NCBI RefSeq assembly: GCF_029223525.1 | Contig: NZ_JARHTQ010000002.1 | Location: 248,001 to 312,000 of the forward strand | DNA length: 64,000 nucleotides | Source: Streptantibioticus ferralitis | GTDB taxonomy: Bacteria; Actinomycetota; Actinomycetes; Streptomycetales; Streptomycetaceae | Reading direction: 5' to 3' | Shown here: in pieces, positions 41,046 to 49,556 of the stretch | Layout of the letters: each line of letters opens with the position of its first letter | Numbering within the stretch: the stretch's first letter is position 1 | Position numbers and translations under genes: made by a program | The notes under the pieces: generated by a model | The model's database searches: none | What the model was told of the DNA's origin: nothing | What the model saw: only the letters and a program-made list of their open reading frames with translations

Positions 41046-41791
41046 TAGGGCGACTCCGGGCGGTGTCCGCAGGCCGGGCCGGGCTTGTGGCCGTGTCGTG
41101 GCTCTTCGCCGTGCGCGCCCGCCTTCGCCGCCTCGGTGGCGAGCACGGCGGCCTGGATGCGGCGCTCGACGCCCAGCTTGGCGAGCAGCCGGGAGATATG
41201 GTTCTTGATCGTCTTTTCGGAGAGGAAGAGCCGCTGGCCGATCTGCCGGTTGGTCAACCCCTCGCCGATGAGCACCAGGATTTCCCGTTCCCGAGGGGTG
41301 AGGACGGCGAGCGTCTCGTCCTGCCGGTGCTCCTGGCCGTCGTCGCGCAGGCTGCTCATCAGCCGCGCTGTGGTGTGCGGATCGAGCATCGACTGGCCGG
41401 ACGCCACCGTGCGTACCGCCGAGACCAGGTCGGAACCCTTGATCTGCTTGAGCACGTACCCCGAGGCACCGGCCATGATCGCGTCCAGCAGGGCGTCGTC
41501 GTCGTCGAACGAGGTGAGCATCAGACAGGACAGCCGAGGCAGCTGGGAGCGGAGCTCACGGCACACCGTGATGCCGTCGCCGTCGGGCAGCCGCACGTCC
41601 AGCACCGCGACGTCCGGCCGCAGCGCGGGCCCGCGGGACAGTGCCTGTTCGGCGGTCCCCGCCTCGCCGACCACCTCGATGTCCGGCTCGACGTCCAGCA
41701 GGTCGTGCAGCCCGCGCCGCACCACCTCGTGATCGTCCAGCAGGAACACCCTTATCGGCGCCTGCGCCGTGAACACGTGCGGCTCAGCCAT
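41042..41791 (-). CDS. devR: NarL/LuxR-type response regulator, DevR/OsdR-like
   Basis: 249 residues. The receiver has acidic pocket Asp19-Asp20, phospho-acceptor Asp65 (VAVLDVRLPDGDG) and Lys115 (YVLKQIKGSD). The C-terminal LuxR HTH is at about 163-210 (LTPREREILVLIGEGLTNRQ, then FLSEKTIKNHISRLLAKLGV), the same recognition segment type (EKTIKNHISR) as DevR/DosR. The tail is His-rich and basic (AGAHGEEPRHGHKPGPACGH), longer than in DevR. Convergent with its probable kinase, an uncommon order for two-component pairs. Expected to bind GGGAC-type palindromes in this island. Confidence 0.9.
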   Translation of the reverse strand: MAEPHVFTAQAPIRVFLLDDHEVVRRGLHDLLDVEPDIEVVGEAGTAEQALSRGPALRPDVAVLDVRLPDGDGITVCRELRSQLPRLSCLMLTSFDDDDALLDAIMAGASGYVLKQIKGSDLVSAVRTVASGQSMLDPHTTARLMSSLRDDGQEHRQDETLAVLTPREREILVLIGEGLTNRQIGQRLFLSEKTIKNHISRLLAKLGVERRIQAAVLATEAAKAGAHGEEPRHGHKPGPACGHRPESPY

Positions 41792-41894
41792 CTCGGCCCC
41801 TTGGGTAGCCCGAACCCCCGCTGACAGCCTGCCCCGTACCGTCACCCGTGCACATGGGCCGAACGGGCGGTCGGGCAGCCGTGGCGCGGCCCGG

Positions 41895-42392
41895 TCACCG
41901 ACGCTTCGACTGCCTCGGCGCAGGGCGCGCACGGCCGTCGGGACCGCGGTCGGCCAGTGCCCGGACCACGATGTCCCGGGTCACCACGCCGAGCACCTCG
42001 CCGTGCGCGTCGACCACCGGGAGAGCGTCCGCCTCGTAGTCGGTCAGCAGCCGCGCGACGGCGGTCAGGCTGGTGCCGGGTGCCAGCGCGGGGCGGTCGA
42101 GGCAGCCGATGTCCCGGACGCGAAGGCTGCGCAGCGACCGCTCGTCGAACGGCGCGCGCGCCGCCAGATGGCGGTCGGACAGCAGTCCGCGGTAGCGGCG
42201 CCGGCCATCCACGACGGCGAGGTGCCGGGTGTGCTGGGTGAGGAAGCGCCGCAGTGCCTCCCACAGCGTGGCGTCCTCGCCGATGGCCGCCCCCACCGGA
42301 CCGACCAGGTCCGCGGCGGTCAGCTCGGCCAGCGGCCTGACCGGCTGCTGGTGCCCCACGCGCACTCGGCGGGCGTTCGCTGTCATGGTCAT
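41895..42392 (-). CDS. Two-CBS-domain protein
   Basis: 165 residues with two CBS motifs (about 27-85 and 90-145): ADLVGPVGAAIGEDATLWEA, HLAVVDGRRRYRGLLSDRHL, and then ALAPGTSLTAVARLLTDYEA, LPVVDAHGEVLGVVTRDIVV. ATG 42392 has GGAGGTG upstream. The promoter region is shared, divergently, with the universal stress protein gene, with a 20-bp palindrome midway. Likely an adenine-nucleotide sensor. Confidence 0.86.
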   Translation of the reverse strand: MTMTANARRVRVGHQQPVRPLAELTAADLVGPVGAAIGEDATLWEALRRFLTQHTRHLAVVDGRRRYRGLLSDRHLAARAPFDERSLRSLRVRDIGCLDRPALAPGTSLTAVARLLTDYEADALPVVDAHGEVLGVVTRDIVVRALADRGPDGRARPAPRQSKRR

Positions 42393-42479
42393 CGCGGCCA
42401 CCTCCTGGCGGCACCGTGCCGCTCTGCTTCGAGGGTTCTGTGCGGTGCGTGCCGCCGACAGGGGCTGACAGGGTCGGGC

Positions 42480-42499
42480 AAGGGGCCGACCGGCCCCTT
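42480..42499. promoter_or_regulatory. Perfect 20-bp palindrome, candidate DevR/OsdR box
   Basis: The arms AAGGGGCC (42480-42487) and GGCCCCTT (42492-42499) flank GACC, giving a perfect 8-4-8 inverted repeat. Its size and GGG/CCC core echo the 20-bp DevR box (TTSGGGACT...AGTCCCSAA). It is centred 97 bases from the CBS start and 100 bases from the USP start, so it can control both genes. Confidence 0.5.
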
Positions 42500-42589
42500 T
42501 CCGCTCGGCCCGCATCACGAGGGAGGCTGGAGGTAGCAGGTCCCGTCCGGTACGGGGCTCGCTCCGCACGCGATCCGGAGGTACGCGCC

Positions 42590-43471
42590 ATGGCTCGCCC
42601 CCTCACCGTCGGCCTGAACGGCTCCGCGGAAAGCACCGCCGCCGCGCACTGGGCGGCGCGTGAGGCACAGCTGCGCGGTCTGCCGCTACGGCTGATGTAC
42701 GCCTGGGAGTGGCTGCCGTCCCATCAGGACCGCGCACCGGACACCGGCGCACGGCAGAGCTGGCCGGAACGCATCTTGAACGACGCGGCGACCGACATCG
42801 AGTCCCGCTACCCGGGGCTGCCCGTCTCGGTCGGCGAGATCGAGAACCTGCCGGTCAAGGCGCTCGTAGCGGCCGCGCTCGAATCCGAGCTCCTGGTCCT
42901 CGGCTCCCGGGGGGTCGGCGGTGTGCACGGATATCTCACCGGCTCCGTCTCCCTCGGCGTGGTGGCTCGCGCGGAGCGGCCGGTGGTGCTGGTACGCGCC
43001 ACCGGGACCGCCGCCGAAGCTGCCGGGGCGGCGCGCGATGACCGGCGCGAGGTCGTCGTGGGGCTCGACCCGCGCCACCCCTGCGAGCCCCTGGCCGAGT
43101 TCGCCTTCGAGGCCGCGGCTGTCCGTGGGGCTCCACTACGGACCGTGTTCGCCTGGCACGCACCGGCCTTGTACGACTACGCGGCGGGCGGCGTCGACGC
43201 CGAATCCGCCGACACCGCGGAGCGGCAGGAACGGCAGGAGCTCTCCGCCGCGCTGCGGCCCTGGCGGGAGAAGTACCCGCGGATCGCGGTGCGCGAGCAA
43301 CTCGTCGCCGGGAGCCCCGCGGAGCACCTGGTCGCCGCAGCGCCCGACGCCGCCCTCCTGGTGGTCGGGCGGCGCACCCAGCGAACGCCGATGGGCACCC
43401 GGCTCGGGCCGGTCGCCCATGCGGTACTGCACCACGCACCGTGCCCGGTCGCCGTCGTCCCGCACGGGTAG
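42590..43471 (+). CDS. Universal stress protein, tandem UspA domains
   Basis: 293 residues, two Usp domains. The first (residues 1-145) has the ATP-binding signature LVLGSRGVGGVHGYLTGSVS; the second (about 152-293) has a degenerate loop GRRTQRTPMGTRLGPVAHAV. GGAGG at 42577-42581 precedes ATG 42590. Tandem UspA proteins are the most frequent members of DevR-type regulons and bind ATP to promote growth arrest. The second at 48671 is a paralogue. Confidence 0.92.
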   Translation: MARPLTVGLNGSAESTAAAHWAAREAQLRGLPLRLMYAWEWLPSHQDRAPDTGARQSWPERILNDAATDIESRYPGLPVSVGEIENLPVKALVAAALESELLVLGSRGVGGVHGYLTGSVSLGVVARAERPVVLVRATGTAAEAAGAARDDRREVVVGLDPRHPCEPLAEFAFEAAAVRGAPLRTVFAWHAPALYDYAAGGVDAESADTAERQERQELSAALRPWREKYPRIAVREQLVAGSPAEHLVAAAPDAALLVVGRRTQRTPMGTRLGPVAHAVLHHAPCPVAVVPHG

Positions 43472-43530
43472 CCGCGCGGACGGACCGCGCCACGGCAGGC
43501 GCGTATTCCTCGGAAGGGCGGGTGAAGCCC

Positions 43531-44109
43531 ATGGGCGCCACGGTGAGGATGTGGAGAGGGCGGCACAATCCGCTCATGCGGCGGTCGGACGTCGCCGAGG
43601 GGTGGATCGGTGTGGCGACGGCCGTGTTGGTGGCCGGGCTGGCCCCGCTGACCGGGGCGGTGCTCGCCGGGAATGTCGATGCGCAGTTGCTGAGCCAGCA
43701 GCAGGGCTGGCACCGCACCTCCGCCGTACTGACCCAGGACGCCGCGTCCGCGGCGACCGCGGTGACGACCGGGCAGGACACCGGAAAGGCCCAGGCGACG
43801 GTTCGCTGGACGGCTCCCGACCACTCGGTGCGCACCGCGCCGGCCCAGGTGACGGCGGGCGCGAAGGCCGGTTCCACCACGCTGATCTGGACCGACCCCA
43901 GCGGGCGGCTCCGGCACCAGCCGATGACCCCGCACCAGACCGGGGTGCTGTCCGACCTCGCGGGCGCCTGCGCCGCGGGCGGGGTGTGCGTGCTGCTGCT
44001 GGGCGGCCGTCGGATCATCGTCCGGGGGGCGTTGGACAGGTGGCGGGCGCGGGCGTGGGAGCGCGCGTGGGCCGAGGTCGAACCGCGGTGGACCCACCGG
44101 CATGCCTGA
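43531..44109 (+). CDS. Rv1733c-like membrane protein
   Basis: 192 residues, two transmembrane helices (about residues 24-48 and 141-160) enclosing a 90-residue extracytoplasmic loop with GWHRTSAVLTQDA and TVRWTAPDHSVRTAPA. This topology and the RMWRGRHNPLMRRSDVAEGW N-terminus are those of actinobacterial homologues of the latency antigen Rv1733c, a DosR-regulated protein in mycobacteria. Molecular function unknown. It lies 59 bases after the USP gene on the same strand. Confidence 0.82.
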   Translation: MGATVRMWRGRHNPLMRRSDVAEGWIGVATAVLVAGLAPLTGAVLAGNVDAQLLSQQQGWHRTSAVLTQDAASAATAVTTGQDTGKAQATVRWTAPDHSVRTAPAQVTAGAKAGSTTLIWTDPSGRLRHQPMTPHQTGVLSDLAGACAAGGVCVLLLGGRRIIVRGALDRWRARAWERAWAEVEPRWTHRHA

Positions 44110-44157
44110 ACCGCGGCTGCGTCAGGGCAGGTTGGCCGCTGTCCACGCGTCGATTGG

Positions 44158-44182
44158 GGCCGGTGTCCACTCGGCACCGGCC
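44158..44182. terminator. Hairpin after the Rv1733c-like gene
   Basis: Perfect 8-bp stem GGCCGGTG (44158-44165) and CACCGGCC (44175-44182) with a 9-base loop, 48 bases after the stop. Confidence 0.6.
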
Positions 44183-44319
44183 GACCGACCTCGAAAAGAG
44201 CCGTTCGGCCCCTGGCCCGGCGCGGAACCGCGCCGTGTGCTGGTAGCGGTGGCGGCAGGCCGTGCCGTTGACCGTGTGTTCGCGTGCGAACGCGCCGGTG
44301 CGCGTGCTGGAGGTGGCAG

Positions 44320-44742
44320 ATGACTGCTGAGAGGCGTTCGCTCGCACGCATGGTCGAGCTCACCAGGAGCGAGGCAATGGAGTTGCTGGCGGGCGTGTCG
44401 TTGGGGCGGGTGGTCTACTCGCACCAGGCACTACCGGCGATCCGTCCGGTCAAGCACATCGTTGACGACGGCAATGTCGTCCTCCTGGCGCAGGACGGTG
44501 CCGCGATCCTGAGTCCGGGGGAACGCGGGGTGGTCGCCTACGAGGCGGACGAGCTGGATCCGTCGCGGCACACCGGATGGAGCGTAACCGTCACCGGTGC
44601 GGCCCGCCTGGTGAGCGACCGCACCGAACTGGCCCGCTACCGACGGACGTTGGCACCGTGGACCGACACCGGGGTGGAGCATGTCATCCGGATCAGCCCG
44701 GACATCGTCACCGGCTACCGGCTGACCATCGGTGAGGATTGA
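44320..44742 (+). CDS. PPOX-family (pyridoxamine 5'-phosphate oxidase-like) protein
   Basis: 140 residues forming a small split beta barrel: LLAGVSLGRVVYSHQALPAI, then RPVKHIVDDGNVVLLAQDGAA and SVTVTGAARLVSD, ending HVIRISPDIVTGYRL. This size and order correspond to the short PPOX proteins that bind FMN or F420 in mycobacteria and are common in DevR regulons. ATG 44320 has GGAGG at 44309-44313. Substrate unknown. Confidence 0.86.
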   Translation: MTAERRSLARMVELTRSEAMELLAGVSLGRVVYSHQALPAIRPVKHIVDDGNVVLLAQDGAAILSPGERGVVAYEADELDPSRHTGWSVTVTGAARLVSDRTELARYRRTLAPWTDTGVEHVIRISPDIVTGYRLTIGED

Positions 44743-44751
44743 CCCCGCGGT

Positions 44752-44982
44752 TTACCCCGGTTTCCTGGCCACCAGGGTGGGCTGCCCGGCATGGATCTCC
44801 ACCCGCAGCTGGTTGAAGATGTCCGGAAGAGTGGAGTCGACGTACCCGGCCGGTACCTCGACCTCGGCCACCTCGTGGCCGTCCGTGGCGATCAGCCGGT
44901 GGCCGGGCTGGCCTTCCTCCACGGCTGTGCCCGACAGGGCGATGAGATTGCCTTCGGTGTCATAGAGCACCTGGACCCTCAT
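44752..44982 (-). CDS. Small conserved hypothetical protein (76 aa)
   Basis: Beta-rich 76-residue protein (MRVQVLYDTEGNLIALSG, then VAEVEVPAGYVDSTLPDIFN and LRVEIHAGQPTLVARK), without membrane segments or catalytic motifs. It is downstream of, and 18 bases from, the gene at 45001-45285 on the same strand, and runs convergent to the PPOX gene. The pair is likely an operon. Function unknown. Confidence 0.65.
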   Translation of the reverse strand: MRVQVLYDTEGNLIALSGTAVEEGQPGHRLIATDGHEVAEVEVPAGYVDSTLPDIFNQLRVEIHAGQPTLVARKPG

Positions 44983-45000
44983 ACCGCTCCTTTCTGCCGT

Positions 45001-45285
45001 CTAGGGCGTGACGACGGTCATGACCGCCTGGAATTCCTGCGGGTTGAAGTGTGCGTTGTGCCAGGTGACGAGGCTGTCGTACCGTCTGTCGCCGGAAACC
45101 ACGTCCCAGTCCTGCGCCTCCTTCTCGATTTCGATCGGAATTCCGTCGCTGCGCGGGGTGGGAGAGGCGGACACACGTTGCCAGGTATGCCAGTCCGCCA
45201 CGCCCGGCCAGAAATACGCCACCGTTACGCGGGCATCCGCGGCCAGCACCGACAGTGGCAGTGTTCCGAAATGAACCTGTGCCAT
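45001..45285 (-). CDS. Small conserved hypothetical protein (94 aa)
   Basis: 94 residues from ATG 45285: HFGTLPLSVLAADARVTVAY, FWPGVADWHTWQRVSASPTP, then IEKEAQDWDVVSGDRRYDSL and TWHNAHFNPQEFQAVMTVV. Rich in Trp (four), His and Asp. No known family. An operon with the following 76-residue protein is likely. The 292-base gap to the divergent capA-like gene should contain both promoters and is AT-richer than average. Confidence 0.65.
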   Translation of the reverse strand: MAQVHFGTLPLSVLAADARVTVAYFWPGVADWHTWQRVSASPTPRSDGIPIEIEKEAQDWDVVSGDRRYDSLVTWHNAHFNPQEFQAVMTVVTP

Positions 45286-45577
45286 GGACCCTGATCTTTC
45301 CTTTGCGCGATGGTTCCGGCCGCGCCATGGCGAGAGCAGCGGCCTGCTGCGGCGCAATACGCGATCCGCCGCGTCATGGAATGTGGACCCCCCCGCGTGC
45401 TGTCGTCTTCCGACCGGCTCTCGTTGAAACGGACAGCCGCATTACCCCTCATTGTGCTCACCACCCAAATGTCCGATACACCGGTCGCCCGGGATTCACT
45501 CGGTTGGCCTACGTGGACGGCTCGTGGCCCGGGGATGCCCGACACTCCGGCCGGTGGCAGGCGCACGATGGACGGTG

Positions 45578-46552
45578 ATGACCGTCAAGCTCGCACTGGC
45601 CGGCGACACGATGCTCGGCCGCGGGGTCGCCGAATGGCTCGCGCGGTACGGGCCGGGGGCGCTGTTCGCGCCAGAGCTGAAGGAGACCGTGGCGGAGGCC
45701 GACGCCTTCGTCCTCAACCTCGAATGCTGTGTCTCCGACCGCGGCCGCCCCGCCCCCGTCCCGGGCAAGCCCTTCTTCTTCCGGGCACCGCCGCTCGCCG
45801 TCGAAGCGCTGGCCGAACTGGGTGTGGACGCCGTGTCGCTGGCCAACAACCACGCACTCGACTTCGGCCCCACCGCCCTCGCCGACACCCTGGCGCTGCT
45901 GGCCGCCGCCGGTATCCAGGTGGTGGGGGCGGGCGCCACCGCTGAGCAGGCCCGCGCCCCCGTCGTACTGACCGTGGGCGGACTACGGATCGGACTGATG
46001 GGCGTCGTCGACCACGCGGAGGAGTTCGCCGCCGGTCCCGGCCGGCCCGGGACCGCCTACGCGGACCTCGCGAGCGGCGTACCGGCCTGGCTCACCGAGG
46101 CGGTGCGCGCCCTGCGCCGGCGCACCGACATCACGCTGGTCGCCGTGCACTGGGGGCCGAACATGGTCGGCCATCCCGTGCCGTACGTGCGCCAGGCCGC
46201 GCCGGTGCTGACGGCGGCCGGTGCCAGCCTGGTGGTGGGCCACTCGGCCCATGTGTTCCACGGATTCACCCGCCAGGTGCTCTTCGACCTCGGCGACTTC
46301 ATCGACGACTACGCCGTCCATCCGCTGCTGCGCAACGACCTCGGGCTGCTCTTCCTGGTGACCCTGGACGCGTCGGCGGTGCGCCGCGTCGAAGCTGTTC
46401 CGCTGACCCTGAAGTACTGCCACACCCGGCTGGCCCGGGGCAGCGACTACACCTGGATACGGGACCGGCTCAGCCGGGTGTGTGCCACCTTCGGCACCGA
46501 CATCACGGACCGGGACGGTCGGCTCACCGCGTCCTGGACGGACCGGTCATAG
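45578..46552 (+). CDS. CapA-family metallophosphoesterase-like protein
   Basis: 324 residues of the PGA_cap/CapA family, a metallophosphatase fold: LALAGDTMLGRGVAEWLARY, VLNLECCVSDRG, SLANNHALDFG, VAVHWGPNMVG and VVGHSAHVFHGF hold the metal ligands. Usually secreted or membrane-bound, but no signal peptide is seen here, so it may act in the cytosol. ATG 45578 (or GTG 45575) is the start. Its stop overlaps the convergent ftsH stop by 6 bases. Role in poly-gamma-glutamate export is not supported by neighbours. Confidence 0.83.
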   Translation: MTVKLALAGDTMLGRGVAEWLARYGPGALFAPELKETVAEADAFVLNLECCVSDRGRPAPVPGKPFFFRAPPLAVEALAELGVDAVSLANNHALDFGPTALADTLALLAAAGIQVVGAGATAEQARAPVVLTVGGLRIGLMGVVDHAEEFAAGPGRPGTAYADLASGVPAWLTEAVRALRRRTDITLVAVHWGPNMVGHPVPYVRQAAPVLTAAGASLVVGHSAHVFHGFTRQVLFDLGDFIDDYAVHPLLRNDLGLLFLVTLDASAVRRVEAVPLTLKYCHTRLARGSDYTWIRDRLSRVCATFGTDITDRDGRLTASWTDRS

Positions 46553-48502
46553 CCGGGCGGCGCGGGGCGCGGCACCGGAGGAGTGCGCATCGTCCGGTCG
46601 CTGCTCCTGGCGCAACACCTCAAGGACCGCGGAACCGTCCACCGTCTCCCGAGCGACGAGCAACTCGGCCAACTGGTCCAGGGCCGCGCGGTGATCCGTC
46701 AGCAGGGCGAGCGCACGCTGCTCCGCCTGGCGCAGCAGCCGGGCCACCTCTTCGTCGACGACACGCTGGGTCTGCTCCGAGTACGGCGGCCGGGCCAGCA
46801 GGTCCTCGGTGTTCTGGCCGAGGTACTGCGGATTGGACGAGGCGTAGCCGATCGGGCCCAACTCCGGGGACAGCCCGAACTCCCGGACCATACGGGTGGC
46901 GATCTGGGTGGCACCGGCCAGGTCGTTGGCGGCGCCGGTGGAACCCTCGCCGAAGACGACCAACTCCGCGGCCCGACCGCCGAGTCGTACGGCCAGCAGA
47001 TCGGTGAGATACCCCTCGCTGTACAAGTGCCGCTCGGCTTCGGGGAGTTGCTCGGTGACGCCGAGCGCCATACCGGAGGGCAGGATGGTGACCTTCGCGA
47101 CCGGGTCGGCGTGCTCGCACAGTGCCGCGACGAGCGCGTGGCCGGACTCGTGGACGGCGACGGAACGCCGCTCGTCGGGCAGCAGGGCGTTGGACGTCTC
47201 CCGTCGGCCGAGCAGCACCCGGTCGCGGGCCGCGTCCAGGTCCTCGGCGCCGATGATCGACCGGTCGGCGCGCACCGCGTTGATGGCCGCCTCGTTGACC
47301 AGGTTCGCCAGGTCGGCGCCGGAGAACCCGGGGGTCGCGCGGGCGACTGCGTCGAGGTCGACATCGGGGGCGAGGACCTTGCCGCGGGCGTGGACGGCGA
47401 GGATGGCCGCCCGCTCGGCCTGGTTGGGCAGCGGCACGGTGACCTGTCGGTCGAACCGGCCGGGGCGCAGCAGCGCCGGGTCCAGGGCCTCGGGCCGGTT
47501 CGTGGCGGCCAGGACGACGATGCCGGTGCTCTCGTCGAAGCCGTCCATTTCGGCCAGGAGTTGGTTGAGGGTCTGTTCGCGCTCGTCGTTGCCACCGAGC
47601 CGTACCCCGCTGCGTCGGCTGCCCACGGCGTCGATCTCGTCGATGAAGATGATCGAGGGCGCCCGCTTGCGCGCGTCGTCGAACAGATCACGGACCCGGG
47701 AGGCGCCGACACCGACGAACATCTCCACGAACGCCGAGCCGGTCACGGACAGGAACGGTACGTCCGCCTCTCCGGCGACCGCCCGGGCCAGCAGGGTCTT
47801 GCCGGTTCCCGGCGGCCCGACCATGATCACACCGCGGGGTCCCTTGGCGCCCGCCGCCGCGTAGCGCGCGGGGCTGCGCAGATAGTCGACGACCTCGCTG
47901 ATCTCCTGCTTGACCCCGCCGTATCCGGCGATGTCGTCGAAGCGCGTGGTCGGCCGCTCGGCCTCGATGATCTTCGCGCGTGACCGGCCGATGGCGCTCA
48001 GCCCACCGGTCAGCGAACTCGCCGTGCGGCGCGCGGTCCACAGGAAGAAGCCGATGAGCAGCAGGAACGGCAGGAAGCCCAGCAGCACCGAGATCAACGG
48101 GCTGCCCCTGCCGCCCTGGCTCGCGGTGATCTGCACGTGATGGGACTGGAGTTGCTGCTGCAACTGGCCGGTGCCCAACGCGGTCGGGATCCGGGTGGTG
48201 AACCTGGTGCCGTCCGTGAGGGTGCCGCTCACCGCGCCCTTGTCGTCGATGTCGACCTTCTGCACCTGGCTGGCGCCCACCTTGTTGACGAAGTCGCTGT
48301 AGGCCAGCTGGGTGTGCGGCGGTCCGGTCGGGGCGCGCGCCAGCAGCACGATGATCGCCAGGGTGGCGAACAGCAGCGGCAGCACCCATCGGCGCCACGG
48401 CGTCGGCGGTGGCGCCCCCGGCCGCTGGGGCGGCTCGCGCGGCGGCCCCGGCTTGGCGGGCGGTGTCAGGTGGCGATGCGGCAGGCGTACTCGTGTGATC
48501 AC
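46547..48502 (-). CDS. ftsH: FtsH-family AAA+ membrane metalloprotease
   Basis: 651 residues. A Pro-rich N-terminus (PPAKPGPPREPPQRPGAPPP) precedes transmembrane helices at about 38-55 and 136-155 with an extracytoplasmic domain between; Walker A MVGPPGTGKTLLARA at 229-236; Walker B IIFIDEIDAVGS; SRH ATNRPEALDPALLRPGRFDR; zinc site AVHESGHALVAAL (HESGH at 451-455). GTG 48502 is chosen for its AAGGAG; longer starts lack one. Streptomyces have another housekeeping FtsH, so this is probably a stress paralogue in the dormancy island. Confidence 0.92.
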   Translation of the reverse strand: MITRVRLPHRHLTPPAKPGPPREPPQRPGAPPPTPWRRWVLPLLFATLAIIVLLARAPTGPPHTQLAYSDFVNKVGASQVQKVDIDDKGAVSGTLTDGTRFTTRIPTALGTGQLQQQLQSHHVQITASQGGRGSPLISVLLGFLPFLLLIGFFLWTARRTASSLTGGLSAIGRSRAKIIEAERPTTRFDDIAGYGGVKQEISEVVDYLRSPARYAAAGAKGPRGVIMVGPPGTGKTLLARAVAGEADVPFLSVTGSAFVEMFVGVGASRVRDLFDDARKRAPSIIFIDEIDAVGSRRSGVRLGGNDEREQTLNQLLAEMDGFDESTGIVVLAATNRPEALDPALLRPGRFDRQVTVPLPNQAERAAILAVHARGKVLAPDVDLDAVARATPGFSGADLANLVNEAAINAVRADRSIIGAEDLDAARDRVLLGRRETSNALLPDERRSVAVHESGHALVAALCEHADPVAKVTILPSGMALGVTEQLPEAERHLYSEGYLTDLLAVRLGGRAAELVVFGEGSTGAANDLAGATQIATRMVREFGLSPELGPIGYASSNPQYLGQNTEDLLARPPYSEQTQRVVDEEVARLLRQAEQRALALLTDHRAALDQLAELLVARETVDGSAVLEVLRQEQRPDDAHSSGAAPRAARL

Positions 48503-48670
48503 GGGAGCGATCTCCTTCACACGGACGTTTACGGGCACGCACCCGCGCACCGCGATCGCGTCCGCGGTCTCTTCCTCCAGTGTCGGCCAGTGTCGGCATT
48601 CCGCCATGCGCCGGTCAGCGGCGTGGTGAGCCCGCCCGCGTCGGCCGGGGGCAACCCGGGGCGCGGGAGG

Positions 48671-49534
48671 TCAGACCGGAACGACCACGACCGGGCAGTG
48701 GGCGTGATGGAGCACCCGTCGGGTCACCCGCCCGAACGGCAGCCCGAAGCGGCCACGGTGCCGACGTGCCCCCACGACCACCAGCGACGCCGCTCGTGAC
48801 GCCTCGACCAGCGCGGCTTCCGGCTCCGCCAGCCGCGCCTCGGTCTCCACCGGTACGTCCGGGAAGGACTCGCGCACCGGCGCCAGCAGGGCATCGAGCT
48901 CCTCGCCCTCGCCGCGATCCCGCTCGGCCGTCTCGTGCGGGGGCACCACCGCCTGACCGGGCAGGGCCTGCGGATGCAGCCAGGTCCGCACCGCGTGCAG
49001 CGGCACGCCGCGCCGTTCGGCCTCCACGAAGGCGAACTCCAGCGGTCCTCGGGCCTCATCCGGCGCGACGCCCACCACGACCGGCCCGGCCGCCGAGCCG
49101 GTCGATCGCACCACGGCCACCGGACATGTCGCGTGTGCCGCCACCGTCTCACTCACCGAGCCCAGCAGCACCGGCTCGAACCGGCCCAGTCCGCGAGCCC
49201 CCACCACCAGCAGATCCGCGCCGTCCGCCATGCTCAGCAGGTTCACCGCGGGCTCGCCGGGCAGCGGTTCGGCGGTCACGTCGAGTTCCGGACGGCGGGC
49301 CAGCGCCCGCCGCGCGGCCCGCTCCACCAGCTCCTCCGCCGCCTTCTGAGCGGCCTCCACCAGGTGCCCGCGGTCGGCGTCCGGCAGCAGATGGGTGGCC
49401 AGGCTCCACGCATGGCCGATGCGCAGCTGGGCGCGGCGCTTGGCGGCGTCATCGACCGCCCAGTCCAGTGCCGTCTCCGCCCCCGCGGACGCGTCTGCGC
49501 CCACGACGATGTACGGGTCGCGGGAATCGCTCAT
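48671..49534 (-). CDS. Universal stress protein, tandem UspA domains
   Basis: 287 residues with two Usp domains. First: IVVGADASAGAETALDWAVD and ATP loop LVVGARGLGRFEPVLLGSVS (intact G-2x-G-9x-G-S). Second: VVVGVAPDEARGPLEFAF and VVVGARRHRGRFGLPFGRVT. ATG 49534 starts 22 bases after the STAS gene stop, so the two are co-transcribed. Paralogue of the USP at 42590. Confidence 0.92.
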   Translation of the reverse strand: MSDSRDPYIVVGADASAGAETALDWAVDDAAKRRAQLRIGHAWSLATHLLPDADRGHLVEAAQKAAEELVERAARRALARRPELDVTAEPLPGEPAVNLLSMADGADLLVVGARGLGRFEPVLLGSVSETVAAHATCPVAVVRSTGSAAGPVVVGVAPDEARGPLEFAFVEAERRGVPLHAVRTWLHPQALPGQAVVPPHETAERDRGEGEELDALLAPVRESFPDVPVETEARLAEPEAALVEASRAASLVVVGARRHRGRFGLPFGRVTRRVLHHAHCPVVVVPV

Positions 49535-49556
49535 CCGCGCCGCCTCGCTCGACGGG

